This document shows positions 1-7,602 of a DNA stretch of 64,000 nt, one piece after another. How positions within the stretch are numbered: the first letter of the stretch is position 1; each line of letters opens with the position of its first letter. A model generated the notes under the pieces. It saw only the letters and a list, made by a program, of their open reading frames with translations. It was not told the DNA's origin and did no database searches. This stretch comes from JAJFUV01 sp964384215 (GTDB lineage Bacteria > Acidobacteriota > Terriglobia > Bryobacterales > Bryobacteraceae): NCBI GenBank assembly GCA_964384215.1, contig CAYLLB010000021.1:22216-86215 (forward strand). Reading direction: 5' to 3'. Position numbers and translations under genes: made by a program.

Positions 1-423
1 GTGACGTCCACGGTGGTCATCTGCCACGACGAGCGCTATCCGGAGCTGGCGCGCCTGCCCGCGATGGCCGGCGCCCGCGTCTTGTATTACATCAGCCACG
101 AATCCGGCATGGCCGAGGAGCATAAGATTGTGCCGTACCGCGCACAGATGATGGCCCGCGCGGTGGAGAATCATATGTTCGTGGTGGCGGCCAACGCCCC
201 CGCCAACATCAAGGACAACACGGGTTCGCACGGGCAAAGCCGCATCATCTTCGATGATGGCAACATAGCGAAGGAAGCTTCCTACTATGGAGACGAGATC
301 CTCGTCGAAACGCTTTCCGTCAAGCCATCCTCTCTCGAGCGGCCGTTCAAGGAACTGTTGAGCGGCTGGTGGCGGCAAGGATTCGATTGGATGATGGCGA
401 ACCGCAACAAGCGGCTTGAATAG
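1..423 (+). CDS. Nitrilase-superfamily carbon-nitrogen hydrolase, C-terminal part (gene enters from the left edge)
   Basis: Hydrolyses non-peptide C-N bonds (amide or nitrile); the substrate cannot be read from this fragment. The frame opens with VVICHDERYPE, where Cys9 sits in the position of the nitrilase nucleophile, and continues with the family pattern AR-P---GARVL, the MARAVEN-FVVAAN block and a G-S-RII-DG strand. The Glu and Lys of the Glu-Lys-Cys triad lie N-terminal to this and must be upstream of the window, so the GTG at base 1 is almost certainly internal. The stop is followed 11 bases later by the next start, so this gene looks like the first visible member of an operon with the small ORF and the amidase. 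Family call is firm; function beyond amidohydrolase is open. Confidence 0.8.
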   Translation: MTSTVVICHDERYPELARLPAMAGARVLYYISHESGMAEEHKIVPYRAQMMARAVENHMFVVAANAPANIKDNTGSHGQSRIIFDDGNIAKEASYYGDEILVETLSVKPSSLERPFKELLSGWWRQGFDWMMANRNKRLE

Positions 424-434
424 ACAGGAATCCC

Positions 435-623
435 ATGGATGAAATCGATGTGCGGCTGGCACAGGCAGCGGCCGCCGATATTGACATGACGGCCGAACGC
501 GCCGAGAGCAACCTGGAAGGCTTCCGAAGGCTGGATAACGCCGCCCGCTGGGTGCGCGCACAAGAGCTGGGCTTCGAGGACCCCGCCTTCTTTTTCAATG
601 CGCTGGTGGGGCTCGACTCATGA
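435..623 (+). CDS. Small GatC/AtzG-like protein preceding amidase (hypothetical)
   Basis: A 62-residue acidic protein with an AGGA ribosome site about 6 bases before its ATG and a 4-base ATGA overlap with the downstream amidase, which implies translational coupling. Its pattern, a helix with spaced Arg/Leu residues, a central aromatic and Ala-rich helix, then EDPAFFFNA near the C terminus, resembles the DUF4089/AtzG type of small subunit that partners amidase-signature enzymes such as AtzE, in the way GatC partners GatA. I see this by pattern only, so the assignment is inference. If it is wrong, the ORF is still likely real because of its tight packing between two enzymes. No signal peptide or membrane segment is visible. 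Confidence 0.6.
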   Translation: MDEIDVRLAQAAAADIDMTAERAESNLEGFRRLDNAARWVRAQELGFEDPAFFFNALVGLDS

Positions 624-2032
624 GTTCGAGCGAATTCTGGTTCTGGCCTATCTCCAAACTGGCGGCCGCCTACCGAGCACGGAGCCTGTCGCCGGTCGAA
701 GTGACCGAGGCGATGCTCGGCCGCATTGAGAACCTGAATCCCGCGCTCAACGCTTTTATCGAGCTGACCTCGGAACGAGCACGAGTGGCGGCCCGCCGGG
801 CCGAGGAGGAACTGGCGCGCCACGTGGATCGCGGTCCTCTACAGGGCGTGCCGGTGGCCGTGAAGGATCTGTTCTTCATGCGTGGCGTGCATGCGCGGGC
901 GGGCAGCCGGTTGTATCGCGACTTCATCCCCGACTTCGACGCCACGGCGGTGGAGAGGCTGGAAGCCGCCGGCGCGGTTATCCTGGGCCGCGCGCACATG
1001 CACGAGCTGGCCTTCGGCGTCACCAACGTCAACCCGCATTACGGCAACTGTCACAATCCGTGGGACCTTGCATGCGTGCCGGGAGGCTCGAGCGGCGGGT
1101 CCGCCACGGCTGTGGCCGCCGGGCTCGCGTACGCCGCCCTGGGCACCGATACGGGCGGCTCCATTCGCATCCCGGCCTCGTTCTGCGGCGTGACCGGGTT
1201 CAAACCCACCTACGGCCGCATCAGCCGCCACGGCGTGATCCCGCTCTCCTGGCAACTGGACCACGTGGGCACGTTCGCACGGTCGGCGGAGGACGCCGCC
1301 ATCGCCGCGCAAGCCCTGGCGGGCGGCGATCCGATGGATGCCAGCTGCCTGGTTGGCCCGGCGCCGCTATGGGCCGAGCAGATCGATGCGCGGCCTCATG
1401 GTTGGAATCTCGGCGTGGTCGGCCCGCCGCTGGTTTCGCGCCTCGATCCGGAAGTCTCCGACGCGATGGACCAGGCCGTGCTCGTGCTCCGGCAAGCCGG
1501 CATGGTCGTTGAGCAAGTAGAAATCCCCGACGCCATTGAAGCCGGAGAACTGGCGCACGTGCAGGTGCAGGTGGAAGGCGCCGCGGTCCTCGATCAAGGC
1601 TACCGGAAGGATCCCACGCAATTCGGCGATGACGTGCGCGCGCAAATCGAGCAGGGCCACTTCGTGAGCGCAGTGGATTACTTGCACGCCATGCGATACC
1701 GCCGCGTTTTCCAGCGACGGCTGGACCGTATGTTCGACAGCTACCGCGCGCTGCTTCTGCCCGCGACGCCGATGCCCGCGCCCGCGATCCGGGATTCGAC
1801 GGTCACCATCGGCGGCGTCGAAGAAAGCGTGGGCATGGCTGCCACGCGCCTGGTCCGGCAGTTCAACTTCGCCGGCGTGCCTGTGCTCACAGTGCCCTGC
1901 GGTTTTTCGAGCCGGGGCTTGCCCATCGGCATGCAAATCGTGACGCGCGCCGGCGACGAGCTTTCAGGCCTTCAGCTCGGGCATCTCTACCAGGAACTCA
2001 CCGGCTTCCACCGGGCAACTCCGGAATTATGA
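620..2032 (+). CDS. Amidase signature (AS) family amidase
   Basis: A 470-residue cytoplasmic hydrolase of the AS family (GatA, AtzE, FAAH and related amidases). The complete Ser-cisSer-Lys machinery is visible: Lys82 in GVPVAVKDL, Ser157 in PGGSSGGSA and the nucleophile Ser181 in DTGGSIRIP, followed by the usual CGVTGFKPTYGR stretch. Length is typical for a stand-alone AS enzyme. The start overlaps the stop of the small GatC/AtzG-like ORF by four bases, and a nitrilase-family gene lies just upstream, so the three probably act in one nitrogen-releasing catabolic route. No gatB is present and the neighbours are not translation genes, so I do not call it GatA. Substrate unknown. Confidence 0.92.
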   Translation: MSSSEFWFWPISKLAAAYRARSLSPVEVTEAMLGRIENLNPALNAFIELTSERARVAARRAEEELARHVDRGPLQGVPVAVKDLFFMRGVHARAGSRLYRDFIPDFDATAVERLEAAGAVILGRAHMHELAFGVTNVNPHYGNCHNPWDLACVPGGSSGGSATAVAAGLAYAALGTDTGGSIRIPASFCGVTGFKPTYGRISRHGVIPLSWQLDHVGTFARSAEDAAIAAQALAGGDPMDASCLVGPAPLWAEQIDARPHGWNLGVVGPPLVSRLDPEVSDAMDQAVLVLRQAGMVVEQVEIPDAIEAGELAHVQVQVEGAAVLDQGYRKDPTQFGDDVRAQIEQGHFVSAVDYLHAMRYRRVFQRRLDRMFDSYRALLLPATPMPAPAIRDSTVTIGGVEESVGMAATRLVRQFNFAGVPVLTVPCGFSSRGLPIGMQIVTRAGDELSGLQLGHLYQELTGFHRATPEL

Positions 2033-2050
2033 TTCTCTGAGGAGGCACTC

Positions 2051-2884
2051 ATGCGGATTACGCGCAGATCGCTGGTGGCGGCAGGGCTTGTGCTACCATG
2101 CCTGGCAGCCGGCAAGGCCGGCGGCTTGAAACTTGGCGTGACGGACTGGAACCTGCGGTTGCGCGGCAAGGTGGAAGCGCTCGCGCTGGGGGCCCGGATC
2201 GGCTTCGAGGGCGTCGAACTGAGCCTGGTGCCGGCAGCGGACGGCGCCAGACTCGAGTTGGAAGACAACGCTCTTCTGGAGCGTTACGCTTCCGAGAGCA
2301 AGCGTCTTGGAATCGCCATCGCCGGAACCGCACTCACCGAGTGCAACCGGGTGTGCATGGCGAGCGAGAAACGCGCCCAGCAGTGGCTCGCAGTGGCCAT
2401 CCCCATCACGGCGCGGTTGAAGGCTCGAGTGATCCTGATCCCGTTCTTCAGCCAGTGCGAGTTGAAGCAGCCTTCGCAGATCGACTCGGTGGTGAGCATC
2501 CTCAAGGAGCATGCGCCGGCCGCCGAACGCGCCGGCGTGAAGCTGGGCCTGGAGAATTATCTTTCTGCCAGAGAGAATGTGAAGATCATGGATCGCGTGG
2601 GCTCCCGGGCGGTTATGGTGTATTACGACCTGAAAAACGCTTTCGACGCCGGCCACGACCCCTACGAGGAATTGCGATGGCTCACGGCGAAGCGCATCTG
2701 CCAGATCCACCTAAAGGACAAGGCTTACCTCGGCCAGGGGGTGATCGACTACGTCAAAGGCATGAAGATCATCCAGGAAATCGGCTACCGCGGTTTCGCC
2801 AATCTGGAAACCACGTCGCCTTCGGGCAGCGTGGAAAACGACATGCGCCGCAATTTGGACCACATCCGCGGGCTTCTGAGCTAA
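2051..2884 (+). CDS. Secreted sugar phosphate isomerase/epimerase-like TIM-barrel protein
   Basis: A 277-residue xylose-isomerase-like TIM barrel of the IolE/IolI/hydroxypyruvate-isomerase type. The N terminus (TRRSLVAAGLVLP) is a twin-arginine-like export signal, and a GAGGAGG ribosome site sits just before the ATG. Likely metal ligands are the Glu of LGLEN, Asp of YYDLKN, His of QIHLKD and Glu of NLETT, all placed at the ends of barrel strands as in the family. It follows the amidase by 18 bases and may share its transcript. Secreted members of this family are abundant in Acidobacteriota and Planctomycetota; their substrates are mostly unknown. Confidence is high for fold and export, low for a precise reaction. 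Confidence 0.82.
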   Translation: MRITRRSLVAAGLVLPCLAAGKAGGLKLGVTDWNLRLRGKVEALALGARIGFEGVELSLVPAADGARLELEDNALLERYASESKRLGIAIAGTALTECNRVCMASEKRAQQWLAVAIPITARLKARVILIPFFSQCELKQPSQIDSVVSILKEHAPAAERAGVKLGLENYLSARENVKIMDRVGSRAVMVYYDLKNAFDAGHDPYEELRWLTAKRICQIHLKDKAYLGQGVIDYVKGMKIIQEIGYRGFANLETTSPSGSVENDMRRNLDHIRGLLS

Positions 2885-4228
2885 CTACTTGCCGCGGACG
2901 CGGCGCCAGAGTCCGGAGAAGAAGTCCCCCACCCGCGTGAAGAAACCCTTCTCTTTAGGGGCTTGCTCGGGACCGGACATCCCGGAGGCCGAGGGCACGG
3001 CCATTTCCTCCGGCTCCGGCTTGTAGGGCACCTTCGAAACCAGCGCCACGCGATAGCCCTGGAAGGCATAGGTTCGCTTCTCGGGCTGGCCGTCCTGGTT
3101 GTCGATGATGACGGAGAAGCCCGGCGAGTCGTAGGAGCCCTTGCGCGAACCGACCGTCACTTTGTGAACCTCCACGGGGAAATAGCCCGTGACGTTGCGC
3201 TCGATGTAAGCCGTCTCGTAGCGGTGACGCCGGAGGCTCCACACGAAGACGCGGAAACTGTCGAATTCGTAGCTCTCACCGCCCTTGGCGATCGTCGTCC
3301 AAAGCCAGTTCTGTTTGACGGCATCGCCGTCGCGGACTTCGCCGAGAGAGAAGTACGAGGTGATGCGGTGTCCTTCCGCATACTGCGCGACTTCATCCGG
3401 GATGGCCATGCGCAGGTTGCGGGTGAGCACCCATCCGGCGCGGCCATCCTTGTCGCGCACCAGGCTCCAGTCCTCCATGGCCACTGCGGGTGCCGGCTTC
3501 GTCCCCGACTTAGTCTCCGGCTCAGGCGGCACCGGCGGGAGATGAGTTTTCGACAGCTCTATCCAATTCGCTGGAGGAGGAGGCGGCGTGGGCATGGGAG
3601 GAGGAGGCAGTTTCCCGCCCGATTTGCGGCGCGGCGCTGTGGGCTTGCCAGTCCTCCTCGGCGGCGCCGGCGGCTTCTGTAATTCCTCCCCAGGCGGTCT
3701 GGTGCCGGTGCGGGGTGTCAGGCGGTGCCCAACCACGTCTACGAAATCGCCTTCTTTCAACTGATAGAAACTCGGTGACAAGCGGTGCGCTTCGGTGTGC
3801 ATGTTGAGCACATCGAAAACGGTGGCCTTTCCGTGGCTGGCCAGTTTCCTGGCGCGCTCGGACAACTGGCGCAGATCCGCCATCTGAGCCGGACTCAGCA
3901 CTTGACGGTTGTCGGTCCAGCCTTCCTGGCCGTGCGGCGCGCGCACCAGCAGGAAACGGCGCCGGCGCTGTAGGATTTCCAGGCGCTCGCCGTGCTTCAC
4001 GGTGGCCACGGTCTTCGACCGCAGGGAAATTTCCTCGCGCAGGTTGAGAGTAGCGGGTCCCACGAACGCTTCGCCAATGACAGGCGCGCGCCCCGGCCCG
4101 GACCGGCACCCCACCGCCACAAACGCCAGCAAACACAGTAGCACGGGGGCAGCACACTCGAACACCCTTTTCGCTCGCAGCCAGTCGGGGATCGAGTGTA
4201 CTGTTCCGCCTTTAATCTTCAGCGGCAC
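2885..4228 (-). CDS. SH3-domain lipoprotein with proline-rich linker, function unknown
   Basis: A 447-residue predicted lipoprotein: a hydrophobic segment ends in FVAVGC (Cys41), an imperfect but plausible lipobox. Residues of roughly 55-115 form a bacterial SH3 domain (LNLREEISLRSKTVATVKHGERLEIL then EGWTDNRQV), which usually binds peptidoglycan or protein partners in the envelope. A linker rich in proline around residues 195-220 separates it from a C-terminal region containing a second SH3-like strand pattern (WSLVRDKDGRAGWVLTRNLRM) and a conserved-looking beta-rich tail. The start lies inside the last 17 bases of htrA, so it is the final gene of the folD-coaE-htrA operon and may be coupled to htrA translation. 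A role in envelope quality control together with HtrA is only suggested by context. Confidence 0.75.
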   Translation of the reverse strand: MPLKIKGGTVHSIPDWLRAKRVFECAAPVLLCLLAFVAVGCRSGPGRAPVIGEAFVGPATLNLREEISLRSKTVATVKHGERLEILQRRRRFLLVRAPHGQEGWTDNRQVLSPAQMADLRQLSERARKLASHGKATVFDVLNMHTEAHRLSPSFYQLKEGDFVDVVGHRLTPRTGTRPPGEELQKPPAPPRRTGKPTAPRRKSGGKLPPPPMPTPPPPPANWIELSKTHLPPVPPEPETKSGTKPAPAVAMEDWSLVRDKDGRAGWVLTRNLRMAIPDEVAQYAEGHRITSYFSLGEVRDGDAVKQNWLWTTIAKGGESYEFDSFRVFVWSLRRHRYETAYIERNVTGYFPVEVHKVTVGSRKGSYDSPGFSVIIDNQDGQPEKRTYAFQGYRVALVSKVPYKPEPEEMAVPSASGMSGPEQAPKEKGFFTRVGDFFSGLWRRVRGK

Positions 4229-5357
4229 CGAGCGTCACCTTCACCTTCACAATGCGGTTGCCACGGAAGATCGTGAGCTCCAGTGTGTCCCCGGCCTGCT
4301 TGCGCCGCATTACCCTGCCGAGGTCGTCTCCGCTTTCCGTCGCCGTGCCGTCGGCGGCCATGATCAGGTCGCCGCCGATTGGAATCTCCAGGTTCCCAAC
4401 AACGACTGCGCTGGTAGCCCCGCGCAACCCGGCTTTTTCCGCCGGTGAACCGCGCTCCACACGAATGATGAGCAGGCCGCCGTCGGGGGGCAGGTTGACG
4501 GCATCCGCCAGGTCTCCCGAAACCGGATAGAAACGAACGCCCAGGTAGGGGCGGGCGTGGCGGCGGCCGGCCTTAAACTGTTCGAGCATCGCCTTGGCCT
4601 TGTTGATGGGCATGGCGAAGCCGATCCCGATGTTACCGCCGGGCCCGTAGATGGCCGTGTTGATGCCGATTACGTTACCCTGGCTGTCGAGCAGGGGGCC
4701 GCCGCTGTTGCCGGGGTTGATGGCCGCGTCGGTCTGAATCATCCCTTCGAGTTCGCGCCCGTTCTCGTCCTGGATAGTGCGGCCCAATGAGCTGACGATG
4801 CCCGTGGTGAGCGTGCCCTCCAGTCCGAACGGATTCCCGATGGCCAGCACCTTCTGCCCCACCTTGAGGCCGTTCGAATCGCCCAGCGCCAGATGCACAA
4901 GCTGCTTTTTCGGAGTTATCTTGATGAGCGCGAGATCGTTGTTGGCGTCCTTGTCGAGAATCTCGGCCGTGTAACGGCTCTTGTCGGGCATGGTCACCTG
5001 GATGCGCGGAGCACGGCCGCTCACCACGTGCGCGTTGGTCAGGATCAGGCCGTCATCACGAATGACGAAACCGGAACCGGTACCGCGCTCCGGCACGATC
5101 TGGAAGAACCAGTTCTGCCGCAGCACCTCGGTGACGATGTTCACCGTGGCGGAGTGCGCCTTGTTGTAAACCTCTATGTTGTTGACCTCGTCCGCACTCA
5201 AGCCCGCCGTATGCGCCACGTCGGGGCCCGACCACAGCGGGCCGGAGAGCACGAGGGACCGGAAGTAACGGAAAGGGCTGTAACGGGTAAGCGAAGTCAG
5301 GCAGATGAATATTCCCACCAGCGCCAACGCCAGCAACAGAGGACGACGATGTTTCAT
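4212..5357 (-). CDS. htrA: HtrA/DegP-type periplasmic serine protease with PDZ domain
   Basis: A 381-residue membrane-anchored protease of family S1C that degrades misfolded envelope proteins. An N-terminal transmembrane or uncleaved signal segment (residues about 7-22) is followed by the trypsin-like domain with His110 in TNAHVV, Asp141 in NNDLALIKI and Ser218 in NPGNSGGPLL. One PDZ domain occupies the C-terminal 110 residues, making it DegS/HhoA-like in architecture and not a two-PDZ DegP. Its ATG overlaps the coaE stop by four bases, and its own stop lies inside the SH3 lipoprotein gene. The anchored, single-PDZ layout suits a sensor or processing protease. The symbol is given at family level. 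Confidence 0.93.
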   Translation of the reverse strand: MKHRRPLLLALALVGIFICLTSLTRYSPFRYFRSLVLSGPLWSGPDVAHTAGLSADEVNNIEVYNKAHSATVNIVTEVLRQNWFFQIVPERGTGSGFVIRDDGLILTNAHVVSGRAPRIQVTMPDKSRYTAEILDKDANNDLALIKITPKKQLVHLALGDSNGLKVGQKVLAIGNPFGLEGTLTTGIVSSLGRTIQDENGRELEGMIQTDAAINPGNSGGPLLDSQGNVIGINTAIYGPGGNIGIGFAMPINKAKAMLEQFKAGRRHARPYLGVRFYPVSGDLADAVNLPPDGGLLIIRVERGSPAEKAGLRGATSAVVVGNLEIPIGGDLIMAADGTATESGDDLGRVMRRKQAGDTLELTIFRGNRIVKVKVTLGAAED

Positions 5358-5959
5358 GGTTCGATGCTCCGCAACGACTCGTAAACTGCGCGCGCCCGGC
5401 GCAGCGTCTCTTCCTTCTCGCCGCTCGTGTCGATCACGTAATCGGCGTACGGCAACTTATCGCGCAACGGCATTTGCCGCTCCAGGCGGCGCCGCGCTTC
5501 GGCTTCACTGATCCCGTCCCGGGCCATGGCCCGCTGCACCTGCTGGGTCTCCGGGCAAACCGCCAGGATCAGCTTGTCGAATCTTTTGTAACTGCCGGTC
5601 TCGATGAGGATGGCGGCCTCCACCACGGCGATGCCCCGTGGGTCTTCCGCTTCGTATTGCCGCATGAGAGCTTCTTCGCGCGCGATCACCGCCGGATGCA
5701 CGATGCTGTTCAGACGCGCCAACCGCCCCGGATCCCCGAAAACCAATTGGGCCAGCCGCCGCCGGTCGATCGAGCCGTCTGCTTTCAGAATACCGCGCCC
5801 GAACTCCCGAATCACGGCATGGTAGCACTCTCCTTGGGGGTCCAACACCTGGTGCCCGAGTTCATCCGCCCGGATCAGGCGGCAGCCCAAACCAGCCAGT
5901 TCCTGCGCCACGAAGCTCTTCCCGGATGCCAGCCCTCCGGTGAGGCCTACGCGGAGCAT
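5354..5959 (-). CDS. coaE: Dephospho-CoA kinase
   Basis: Phosphorylates the 3-prime hydroxyl of dephospho-CoA in the last step of coenzyme A synthesis, in the cytoplasm. The protein begins with LTGGLASGKS, the CoaE P-loop (Lys14-Ser15), and continues with the family landmarks GC-LIRADELGHQVLDP, LARLNSIVHPAV and a C-terminal LRDKLPYADYVIDTSG segment. Length (201 residues) is normal. It overlaps folD upstream by 13 bases and htrA downstream by four, so the three are one translationally coupled unit. Such pairings of housekeeping enzymes with an envelope protease are operon packaging more than a shared pathway. Confidence 0.97.
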   Translation of the reverse strand: MLRVGLTGGLASGKSFVAQELAGLGCRLIRADELGHQVLDPQGECYHAVIREFGRGILKADGSIDRRRLAQLVFGDPGRLARLNSIVHPAVIAREEALMRQYEAEDPRGIAVVEAAILIETGSYKRFDKLILAVCPETQQVQRAMARDGISEAEARRRLERQMPLRDKLPYADYVIDTSGEKEETLRRARAVYESLRSIEP

Positions 5960-6846
5960 CCGGCGAGTCTCCGTTCGGCACTCTCGATGGTGTTCACCAT
6001 GAGCCAGGCGACCGTCAGCAGGCCCACTCCGCCCGGGACGGGCGTATAGGCGCCCGCCTTCTCGGCCACGGCGATGGGATCCACGTCGCCCACCAGCGTG
6101 CGCTTGGTGGGCCCGCGGAAAATCGCCTCCGCCTGCTCCTGGCTCTGCAGGCGATTCATCCCGACATCGATCACCGTCGCGCCCGGCTTGATGAAATCAC
6201 CGGTGATAAAGGCCGGCCGGCCCATCGCCGCCACCAGGATATCGGCGCGCGCGCAGACCCCGGCCAGATCGGCGGTTTTCGAGTGGCACATGGTCACCGT
6301 GGCGTTTTCGTGGAGCAGGAGAAACGCCATCGGCTTGCCCACCAGGTCGCTGCGCCCCACCACGACGGCGTTCTTTCCGGAAATCAGGATCTCATATTTC
6401 TTTAATAGATACATCACGCCAGCGGGCGTGCAAGGCCGGGGCCCCGGACGGCCGGTCATCAAGTTACCCAGGTTGAGCGGGTGCAGCCCGTCAACGTCCT
6501 TATCGGGATCTATGGCCAAAAGCACTCGCTTCGAGTCGACGTGCCTGGGCAGAGGCATCTGCACGAGGATGCCGTCGATATCCTCGCGCCGGTTCAGGGA
6601 CTCGACCAGCGCGATGATCTCTTCGGTGGTGGCGCTCTCCTCGGGCGTGTGCTTTTCGCTATGAATGCCCAACTCTTCGCAGAGCTTCACCTTATTGCGG
6701 ACATATATCTCCGAGGCCGGATCGTGTCCGGCGAGGATCACTGCCAGGCCCGGCGCCCGCGACGCCACCGTCAGTTTTGCGGCGCGCGGCAGGCACTCCG
6801 CAATGATCTGATCGCGCACCAATTTACCATCCAGAACTCGTGCCAT
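5947..6846 (-). CDS. folD: Bifunctional methylenetetrahydrofolate dehydrogenase / methenyltetrahydrofolate cyclohydrolase
   Basis: Interconverts 5,10-methylene-THF and 10-formyl-THF for one-carbon supply. The 299-residue protein shows the FolD catalytic lysine region YVRNKVKLCEELGI (Lys52), the GILVQMPLPRH motif and the NADP-binding segment VVVGRSDLVGKPMAFLL. The near-C-terminal signature reads PGGVGLLT where most FolD proteins have PGGVGPMT; the proline replacement is unusual but the rest of the fold looks intact. First gene of the folD-coaE-htrA-SH3 operon, transcribed away from the tRNA-Gln gene. No strong promoter was identified in the 76-base gap on its side. Confidence 0.96.
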   Translation of the reverse strand: MARVLDGKLVRDQIIAECLPRAAKLTVASRAPGLAVILAGHDPASEIYVRNKVKLCEELGIHSEKHTPEESATTEEIIALVESLNRREDIDGILVQMPLPRHVDSKRVLLAIDPDKDVDGLHPLNLGNLMTGRPGPRPCTPAGVMYLLKKYEILISGKNAVVVGRSDLVGKPMAFLLLHENATVTMCHSKTADLAGVCARADILVAAMGRPAFITGDFIKPGATVIDVGMNRLQSQEQAEAIFRGPTKRTLVGDVDPIAVAEKAGAYTPVPGGVGLLTVAWLMVNTIESAERRLAGCSA

Positions 6847-6883
6847 TTCACTAGCAGGATAGCATCCGGCGCATGCCGCGCTT

Positions 6884-6911
6884 TTGACAACGCTTGCCGC
6901 CGTGCTAAGAT
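6884..6911 (+). promoter_or_regulatory. Sigma-70 promoter of tRNA-Gln
   Basis: A perfect TTGACA hexamer, a 16-base spacer and TAAGAT (four of six consensus bases), placed 11 bases before the tRNA. The predicted transcription start is about five bases upstream of the mature 5-prime end, the usual geometry for a single-gene tRNA transcript. Confidence 0.7.
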
Positions 6912-6922
6912 TGAACTGTAGT

Positions 6923-6996
6923 TGGGAGGTCGTCTAACGGTAAGACTGCAGACTCTGGATCTGCCTATCGGGGTTCGAGTCCCTGCCTCCCAGCCA
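6923..6996 (+). tRNA. tRNA-Gln(CTG)
   Basis: Full cloverleaf by eye. The seven-pair acceptor stem is TGGGAGG with CCTCCCA, the D stem GTCT/AGAC, and the anticodon stem GCAGA/TCTGC closes loop CTCTGGA with anticodon CTG at 6955-6957. The T arm has loop TTCGAGT, and the discriminator G is followed by an encoded CCA. It decodes CAG. It stands alone between folD (opposite strand) and a degraded gene. Confidence 0.97.
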
Positions 6997-7058
6997 AATC
7001 AAATGTTGTGGCCCACTGATCCCTCGTATTACCTCCCCAGTCTCCGTTTTATCGAGAG

Positions 7059-7499
7059 CTAAACGAACTCCGGCATCTGGTGTTGGAAATTAAGCAAGTT
7101 TGGAGAGACATAGTCCAGGTCCGCTTGCGGCAGACCGAACCCGTTTGCCAGGGCGCTCGCGCACTGATCATTGGAAGTGCTGGGAACCCGCGTGCCGCGA
7201 ATCCCGGAATCGTCCGGACCCGATTGGGTAAGAGTGGGGAACGTGCCGTACAGGTTGCTTTCCTTCACAGCGCCACCCATGACGAGGGCGTGACTGTCCC
7301 ATTCGTGAACTGCGCCTGCATGGTCCCCATCGCCGGCTCCGTGGGTGCCGCATATCGAAACCCAGGACCCGCTTTTGATGGCCGGCGGTCCGCTGGCGCT
7401 GTTCGATATACCGGTGATCCGGGGAACAGCGGGAACCTGTGCGATCAGAGCGGGGAAGACGGCCAGAGAGAGCAGTTCGCGCACAAACGCTCGTTTCAT
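7059..7499 (-). pseudogene. Chimeric remnant: Solibacter-type secreted N terminus joined to a DUF1501 C-terminal tail
   Basis: The 146-residue frame starts with a signal peptide and a segment, ITGISNSASGPPAIKSGSW, typical of the beginning of a TIGR03437-like secreted protein. About residue 50 it changes to a stretch that looks like the extreme C terminus of DUF1501 proteins (HALVMGGAVKESNLYGTFP, SGPDDSG-RG, a TTS-DQ-A-like motif and FGL-ADL). DUF1501 proteins are normally around 400-500 residues and the whole N-terminal body is missing. A good GGAG ribosome site precedes the ATG, so it may still be expressed. I read it as a deletion fusion of two genes; both family matches are pattern-based. 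Confidence 0.55.
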
Positions 7500-7602
7500 A
7501 GCATCTCCAGAGGTAGAGCCCGGGACTGAGTTCGCTTTCGCGGCAGCCTGGAGTATACGGCAAGGTGTGCGACCGGATACTGGTAGATTAGTTGGAGCAA
7601 CC

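Noticed and set aside
3570..3620. GGAGGAGG-rich repeat
   Set aside because: It simply encodes the poly-proline linker of the SH3 lipoprotein on the other strand.
6997..7058. Integrase attachment site after tRNA-Gln
   Set aside because: No integrase gene and no second copy of the tRNA 3-prime end was found in the window.
7345..7602. N-terminal extension of the SH3 protein
   Set aside because: A signal peptide begins at the internal ATG 7603 and the extension lies opposite the chimeric gene, so it is read-through.
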